Position numbers and translations under genes: made by a program | DNA from: Citrus sinensis | Taxonomy: Eukaryota > Streptophyta > Magnoliopsida > Sapindales > Rutaceae | NCBI RefSeq assembly: GCF_022201045.2 | Contig: NC_068559.1 | Location: forward strand, 15,433,501-15,497,500 | Direction of reading: 5' to 3' | DNA: 64,000 bases | Shown here: positions 56,546-64,000 of the stretch, in pieces | Position numbering within the stretch: position 1 is the stretch's first letter | Layout: the number at the start of each line of letters is the position of its first letter | Notes under the pieces: generated by a model | Seen by the model: the letters and a program-made list of their open reading frames with translations, nothing else | What the model was told of the DNA's origin: nothing | The model's database searches: none

Positions 56546-59500
56546 ATGGATTCTCAGCAAACAAACCTATTTGAAACGGCGTCGCAGCCGGACACCGGGA
56601 CCGACGCCTACACTTTCCTCGAATTCAACACCCAAGGCGAGTCCGATTTCGACGCCTATCCCGAATTTCGCTCCCCGGTATCTTGGCCTACGCCGTCCGA
56701 TTCTCTTTCGGTGGACCCTACGACGCCGGCGACTCCGGCCACTCCCTCAGATTCTCGGTCCGCACCTCCTGCCGCTGATCACCATCACCATCACAATCAC
56801 CACCGCCACTCGGATTCTCTTGCGGCCACGTCATCTCCGTCCAAAAGAGGAGCGAACAACAGTAGTAATACTAGTACTAGTCAGATTGTGGAGGGGATGG
56901 CGGGGTTGAGTTTTGAGGAGACGGGCGATGATGTGGAGGGATTTGAGTACGGGAAGGCGGATTTTACCGAGCACGCGTGTCGGTACTGTGGGGTTTCGAA
57001 CCCGGCGTGTGTCGTTCGTTGCAATGTGCCATCTTGCCGTAAATGGTTCTGCAATTCTAGAGGCAACACCTCGGGCTCACACATAGTCAATCATCTGGTA
57101 AGTTTTTTGTTTCGGTAGTTGTTTGTGAGCGGATGAGAGTGCCGGTGTTAAATTATGGTGGGTTTTGTGCTCAAAATGGACCACTAAGGGATTACTTTGT
57201 ATTTTGCCGTTAATTTTTCAATGGTTGTTTTTTAATTTGTCTGATTCTCCGCTGTTGATGAGAACTGAGAGTGAGGAAGTGTTAACTTTATGATTTGTGA
57301 TAGAATGTGGAGTGATTAATTCTTGATTGAGCATTAAAATTTCATTTTTGTCCCCTTGTACTAATGGTTTGGTTTTAAAATTGTATTCTGGTTGGAGTGA
57401 TATTGTGTGATACATAGTTTAACTGTTGTATTATAATATTTTCTGGTCATCAAGGGTTCTTGAGTTTGATGTAAGTTGGAGTGGATAATTTAATGTATTT
57501 CAGGATTATTGGTAAGCACATGCTTAAGAACATAGAATCTGTCTTGGCGTATCAAGGTTTTCCCTGGGAGTTTTGAATAGTTTTCAGAGTTTTACACTGT
57601 AGGGAAATTTTAGTTTGTGGACCTCTGGTTCATGTTCGTAATCCTCCTTTTCCTCTTATATTCTATAAAAGTTTCTCTCTTTCCTATTTAAAAAAAAATG
57701 TTTAGCAACACAGAAAGGATTTAGGGGTAAGGATTTTGTTTGTTAGGCCTCTTGTGGTGGAAACAAGGGGTCCAGGAGTCAACTCCCCTTACATCAATCT
57801 TGGTAGGAGATTTGTTAAAATTGTTTGTGGTCTTCTTTAAAGAAGGGGGTGGGTGGCATGAGTGGAAACCTTAGAAAAAGTGCAGAATGAGTTTAGGGGC
57901 AAGGATTTTTACCTTGTGGGCTCTATTACATTTTGGTCAGGTTACTGGGATTTAATGTAATGGGTGCATTGAAATTCAGGCATCTCATGTTACTGGTGGA
58001 TAATGTACATTGATTAGAAGAAGGCAGTATTTTGCTTACATAGTGGATAGCTGCTCCATTTTGCTGTATTGATTTTTTATTTTTAGTACAAGTTTCAGTT
58101 TCTTAATTTAATAAAAAAAAAAGAGTTGAAGGCATGGTTTTTAAAAATTGATGGTACTTTGGAGTTTGATATTTGGTGAGAAACCGTATTAAAGAAACAT
58201 GAAGAGGACCACAGAGATGAAGTTGACAGTTCAAGTCTCAAACATTTTCCATTTCCTCTTTTAATTGTGGCATTGGAGTCAAAAGGATTGAGATACTATA
58301 TTGCCGACTGTAAGTGACTATTTGGAAGAAACTCAGTTTGAAGAGTGCTTGAGGTTCTAGCTTCTCGATTTTGATGCTTATTATCACACCGTAATAGGTA
58401 AATTGTTTTTAGTGTTATACTTATGGTTATTCTGAAATAAATGTTTTGTAATCTTGAATACTGAAAATAGTTATTTGGCTACGCATTGGGGATGGCTAAA
58501 GAGTAAGTGGGTTTTGACTTTATGCGGGAAAGAGGTTTAAACCGAACCAAATTTTATTTTGAAATTAAGAACCATTTAAATCATCATATCTGAGATGGGT
58601 TCATTTAGTGGGTCATCATATTTGAGATGGGTTCATTTGGTGAACAATCGTAGACTTTTGAAAAATTTAGAGGGGTTCCGAAGAATTCAGTGTCTGATGA
58701 GACAAAATGAGTAGCTTTCTGATTGTGTTTTGCATTTCAGTGAAAAGATTGCCCATGAAAATAATTGCTTGATTGATGTATCAGATGTCAGTCAGAGTTC
58801 CATACCTTGTTGATAGATCATTTCATCTGGGAGCTGAGGTCTGTAATCATGTATCTGGTAACTTAATACGTCAAATTCCGTGTGTGTTGGAGAATCAAAT
58901 TTGTCTATGAAATTTTCTTCATGATTTGGAGGATTTACATAGAGATTACTGTTCCTTTTATATTTCCCTTTTGTCGCTGTTGCCTGGGATTGTGATGGAA
59001 AGATAATTAATTCAAAGTTTTTTTTTTTTCACTGGTTGCGGTTTAGCTTCTTTTTACTTTCTTGAAAATAATAATAATAATAATATTATGGCTTTGAAGT
59101 AGTTTGTAGCTTCCAATAATACACACAAGGCATCTTATTATTAATGATGTTTTACTTGTAACGGTCAATGGTAAGTTGTGCTCAATCTAAGAGAACGGAT
59201 TGTCTACTTAGACCACTAGAGAGTCAAAAGGGACACCGCATGATCTGAGAAACAAAACATTTGAAAATTAAAAACATTCCTCAATGGTACTGGACACTGA
59301 CTTTTATTGGAGGACAATGGCCTGAACGCCACACTGGGGACCCTGCCTCAGTAATGGTACTGGGTACTGACTTTTATAAATCTAGGTTATCTTTTACTCT
59401 CTTAGCAAGAATGCTAATTTTTAGTTCCAAGGTGGTTCCCAGTATTTTTAATTACTTGTTTATTAGGATCTGGTCCAATGTATGAGGGTAAAAGTTTATA

Positions 59501-62500
59501 ATTTTGGACGTGGAAATGTGGAAGCCCTTATGCTATAAACACTTATTTCTTAGGATCTTAAGGGTTTAGTTTTCCAATTTTAATGTAAACGCTTCTGTTC
59601 CTCAGGAGAAAGGTCCTACTATTGTTATAATATTTTTATTTATTCATGTATTTTGTTTTGTCATGTGGCTGATGTAGCTCAGTTTGCTTCTTTACTTTTT
59701 ATGCAGTTTGTCTTCCGCTTTTAAATTTGAATAACTTTCTGTGCTTTTTTTTTTCTTCTCATTTTTATGGTGTTAGTAATTGTTCAAAGTCATTTGGCAC
59801 TGATTGGTTATGGTAGGCTGTTGACTAAATTCAAGTGGAATGAAACTAGTGTATTAATGGTCCATTTATTGGAGGACACCTCATTTCTCTGAATTGGGTT
59901 TTCTTGTAGGTGCGAGCAAAACACAAGGAAGTCTGTCTTCATAAAGACAGTCCTCTGGGGGAGACGATCCTTGAGTGCTACAACTGCGGATGCCGAAATG
60001 TGTTCCTTCTTGGCTTTATATCAGCCAAGACAGAAAGTGTAGTTGTTCTTCTGTGTAGGGAACCTTGCTTGAATGTTAATGCATTGAAGGACATGAATTG
60101 GGATTTAAGTCAGTGGTGTCCTCTGATTGATGATAGATGTTTCTTGCAATGGCTTGTTAAGGTTGGTATTTCTTCTTTTTGTTACGAGAAGACTCAGCTT
60201 ATGAGCAATCTATACAAACTTTTGCATATAACATGACATGGTACTGTTGATTCGCTACTGCATCATCACTTATAATTTGCTTAATATTTTCATTTTCTAA
60301 GAACTTATGTGTCCGATCTGTGTGTACAGTATGTAGATGTTTTTGTTATGATGTGATTCATTGTTTTTTCAACCTGCTAACAACATGTTGCGCTTAACAG
60401 ATCCCATTTGAACGGGATTACTTACAAATTGTATAATTTTTTATTTTGTCTTTGGGAACATATATGTAATTTCATTTTATAAATGTAGTATGTAAATGTT
60501 GTATTATTGATTTGTTAGGATGTGATGCTTTTTTTTTCAACCTGCTAATGATGTATTGCACTTCACAGATCCCATCTGAACAGGAGCAGTTGAGAGCACG
60601 CCAGATCAGTGCTCAACAAATAAACAAGGTAGAAGAACTATGGAAGACAAATCCTGATGCAACACTTGAGGATCTTGAGAAGCCTGGTGTTGATGATGAG
60701 CCTCAGCCTGTAGCTTTGAAGTATGAAGATGCATATCAGGTTCTGTGTTTGATGCAAAAATTAGATTCGGTATTTTGACATGAGAATTTTGCGGAAAGTT
60801 ACAGTCTGTCTTATGGCTGCTAACTGTAGTTGTTGTTTTCTCTCTTATTTCATGCAGTATCAAAATGTTTTTGCACCACTTATCAAGCTTGAAGCTGACT
60901 ATGATAAAGTATGCCTCTTGAACCTTTGGATTGTTTGCTCATTAAAATGCTCTACAGGATATTCTTCAAATGCTTTTTACTATATTGAATATCGTGCAGC
61001 ATCTTACTGTCTTAATTTTCTTATAGATGATGAAAGAATCTCAAAGCAAGGACAATGTCACGATTCGATGGGATATCGGTCTTAACAAGAAGCGTGTTGC
61101 ATATTTTGTCTTTCCGAAGGTCCTTTTCACTTAGTCAGTTTATTTCAGTCTTTTTAAAATTTACTGTCATTATCTATTTCTTTTCTTGTGAACTTCTCAT
61201 GTTTTATTGTAATGCTTTACCTTTTTTTAACTCTTCTTTTGGTGGAAGTTGAACTGCTGCTTCTGTTCCATAGGAAGACAATGAGTTGCGTCTAGTACCT
61301 GGAGATGAGCTGCGGTTACGTTATTCAGGGGATGCAGCTCATCCAGCATGGCAGTCAGTTGGGCATGTGGTATGTTCTTTCTAAACTTTTTAGATGTAAT
61401 TACTGATGTCTTTTTCAGTGATTTTTATGTGTTGTTTGTTGAAGGTTCTGTGTACAATATTCGTTAGTTGTTTCCCTTCAGGAATTTTTTTTGTTTAATT
61501 TTCTGAATTAACTTATGTAATAATACATTGTATTAACGATGTTTCAGATCAAGCTAACTGCACAAGAGGAAGTTGCACTTGAGCTTCGTGCTAGTCAGGT
61601 AGTTTTGGCAGTGTGCTATGCTTATATCTTCTGCTCTTTGGTGAGTTTAGTAGATAATTGTGCTAATTGCTTCATTGGATTCAGGGAGTTCCTGTTGATA
61701 TAAATCATGGGTTCAGTGTTGATTTTGTGTGGAAGAGTACAAGCTTTGATAGGATGCAGGGAGCGATGAAAACTTTTGCAGTTGATGAAACAAGTGTTAG
61801 TGGGTAGGTCTGCTCACTGCTTCTTCAGTTTCATTTGCATACTCTTTGTTATTGATTTATTCCTGGAAGAGATTCTTTTGTGGTTTTTTTGTATTTGTTT
61901 TTCCATTTAAACACTTTCAAATGAATAACTGTAAAGAATATGAACATCAATAGTCGTGCACGAATTCTTTTCTATTTTTTCAAATTATCTAAGAGCTTTA
62001 AATTTTGGGATGGTCATGTGGACTAGTGATTTATGTCATATTCTGGGTATCTATTTATTTGATGCATATTTTTATGAGCCCAACTTTGGTCATTCTGGGT
62101 CGAATCATCTAGTCACGATCAATGTTATATGCTCTGGCCATATTCTGGGTTGAGTGTGGTAATCTTAGGCCTCTCCAGCTCACTTTGTTTGTCCAGTGAA
62201 GTTGAAGTCAAATGTATTCTACATTTGCATTATATGCCTTTGAACTATCTTATTTGCTTCCTTCTTCACAGGTATATTTACCACCACTTGTTGGGCCATG
62301 AAGTTGAGGTTCAGATGGTTCGTAATACATTGCCTCGTCGTTTTGGTGCACCTGGTCTTCCAGAACTGAATGCATCTCAGGTATGTCAATTGACCGCCTT
62401 AACCCCCGTTCATTGAATGCCTGGTTATTATTATTATTATTATTTTTTTCCTTGAACAACAAAGACTTGAATTATGCTTTTTTTTCTCTGTTCTTTTAGA

Positions 62501-64000
62501 GTTGCTCATGTTTGTTTAGAGTTCTAAGCCACATTTTTTTCCCTTGTTACTTGTATGCATCTCGCAGGGAGACACAGATGGTGTGGCTAGACCCAAAGAA
62601 AATCTTTTAAAATTATCAGTAGTTTCTAGATAGCAGTATGTGGAAGTTCATATTTTGTATGCCACAAATAGACAAACAAAATTGTACCCTTGCCAATGGG
62701 TGCAAGTCTTTTCTATACGTTAATGCATTATTCTTTTCATTTAACTACATTGGATGTTACCCGATGATCATAAAGACTTCTTATCCACTCGTACATGAGT
62801 TTTGTTTCTAGGTTGAGTATCAGGGCGCCGTTCTTAACCATTTGTACACGAGTTTTATGTAATGTGCCTTGGTTTCGCTTAGTGCTGTTTTCTATGGTTT
62901 TTATTCTAGATATTTTGTTTTAGTTGTTTTTGTCTTCAGAGGTCCTTACCTTGCTCCATTGATAGGTTTTTGCTGTAAAGAGTGTCCTTCAAAGGCCCAT
63001 AAGCTTAATTCAAGGTCCTCCTGGCACAGGAAAAACTGTTACTTCTGCAGCGATTGTATATCACATGGCCAAACAGGGCCAAGGCCAGGTTAGCTCTCTT
63101 AAATTATTTATGTTACATTTTTGTCTTCATATACATCAATTATATGATTATTTGTACTTTTATCAGGTTTTGGTGTGCGCACCAAGTAATGTGGCTGTTG
63201 ACCAACTAGCTGAAAAGATAAGTGCCACTGGATTAAAGGTAAAGAAGGAAAATATTTCCATTAAGTTGTAGCAAAATTCTTAGAATGATAGTCTATATTG
63301 ACGTGGTAATTCTTTCCCTGGCTGTTTTCTCTGCCTTTCGTGGACTTTACATTTTTAAGGAAGATTAAATGGTAAATTTTATTAAGAAAGGAAGATTGCG
63401 GTAGATTTGTGATTCGACTAGAAGAGGAAAACCAGTGGTGGTAAATGACGCAAACATGCTTGTAGCTTAGTGTAAATAATTACTCTAAGATTTTCAAATT
63501 GCCGTTCTTATTGGCAAATGGTTTGCTGAGGATTCTTTGGAACCAGTGTCAACTTTCTAGTCCTTTTCCTTTAAACAGATAATTAGATAGCAATATAACT
63601 TACGTTTTAGTTGCAGACTTGGCCTAGCTCACTGCAAACAATTTTTTATTTAGTCATGATTATGATAATGATGATTGTTATCATTGTCATCGTCATTGTC
63701 ATTGGTTATTATCATTAGTTATTATCATATAATTGCCTTCTTGCATCATTTGCTTTTCATGCAATTGTATTATATGCAGATGTGTGTAATGTATTTCTTT
63801 GAAGGTAGGACTATGTATCTTTCTTAAACCTGCCAGCGTAATTTTCTATGCTTAATTCATGGGATAAATATACATGTATATATAAATAGTACATCATTTC
63901 ATTTGTTGAATTGTGTTTATGGAAGTCAATTTGTTAAATTTTTTTCTTCCATACTCAAGGTTGTTCGGCTTTGTGCAAAATCAAGGGAAGCTGTTAGCTC
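56546..64000 (+). CDS. UPF1: UPF1 RNA helicase (nonsense-mediated decay), 5' part
   Basis: ATP-dependent SF1 RNA helicase, the central factor of cytoplasmic nonsense-mediated mRNA decay. Exons seen: 56546-57097, 59910-60161, 60569-60739, 60858-60908, 61027-61119, 61274-61369, 61548-61598, 61685-61803, 62272-62380, 62966-63088, 63167-63238 and 63960 onward. All phases agree; about 576 residues are in the window. The N-terminus is acidic and Ser/Pro-rich with a His-rich run (about residues 78-87). The Cys/His zinc domain that binds UPF2 starts at about Cys145 ([15 protein letters not shown]) and runs through exon 2 ([14 protein letters not shown]). Exons 3-9 carry the 1B/stalk region. Helicase motif I GPPGTGKT is at residues 515-522 in exon 10, motif Ia ([10 protein letters not shown]) in exon 11. 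The remaining helicase motifs and C-terminus lie beyond the window. Intron 1 is long (2.8 kb). Confidence 0.97.
60328..60436 (+). repeat. Decayed duplicate of the UPF1 intron 2 / exon 3 junction
   Basis: The stretch around CAACCTGCTAACAACATGTT, ending in TTAACAG then ATCCCATTTGAACGGGA (60401), parallels the true acceptor region (CAACCTGCTAATGATGTATT, CACAG, ATCCCATCTGAACAGGA at 60569), 168 bp downstream. It keeps an AG acceptor at 60399-60400. Reading on from it in the UPF1 frame hits TAA at 60434. Confidence 0.8.

Overview
The window is nuclear DNA of a eudicot plant. The evidence is intron-rich genes with GT/AG borders, plant-only families (purine permease, PMEI-type inhibitors, a DEVIL/ROTUNDIFOLIA peptide, a nucleus-encoded organelle maturase), plant L1 and copia debris and many small DNA transposons in AT-rich spacers. 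A Citrus-like (Sapindales) genome is my guess from overall familiarity only; nothing here proves the species.

Layout. 1-3244: decayed L1-type LINE (+). 4069-4975: copia-like solo LTR carrying a nested MITE. 6445-9629: trehalase gene (-), 11 exons, with an apparent 1-nt frameshift in exon 8 and a decayed extra copy of exon 9 downstream. 12297-12437: 46-codon DVL/RTFL peptide gene (+). 15041-15874: hAT-like element. 16392-19696: 3' half of an ABCF3 (GCN20-type) gene (-), with a nonsense codon and cut off mid-exon by a rearranged block (19694-24080) of direct duplications and another hAT-like element. 25484-26792: two-exon purine permease (-). 26793-31039: AT-rich spacer with transposon remains. 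31040-36750: six-exon RAB GTPase RABH1 (Rab6 type, -), with an inverted copia remnant in intron 5. 37176-39368: intronless nuclear group II intron maturase (+), divergent from RABH1. 41724-43678: tandem pair of PMEI/invertase-inhibitor genes (-). 44577-54568: a run of MITEs and hAT-like elements, one nested in another. 56546-64000: first twelve exons of UPF1 (+), continuing beyond the window.

The genes do not form one pathway. They are independent housekeeping or small-family genes (trehalose hydrolysis, purine/cytokinin-type transport, Golgi trafficking, mitochondrial intron splicing, enzyme inhibition, nonsense-mediated decay). The spacers are shaped by one recurring type of non-autonomous hAT-like element with ends near TAGGGATGG and 8-bp target duplications. 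The most useful points are the small DVL gene, the damaged TRE1 and ABCF3 reading frames, the promoter-like duplication fused to the ABCF3 fragment, and a duplicated splice acceptor inside UPF1 that would create a premature stop.
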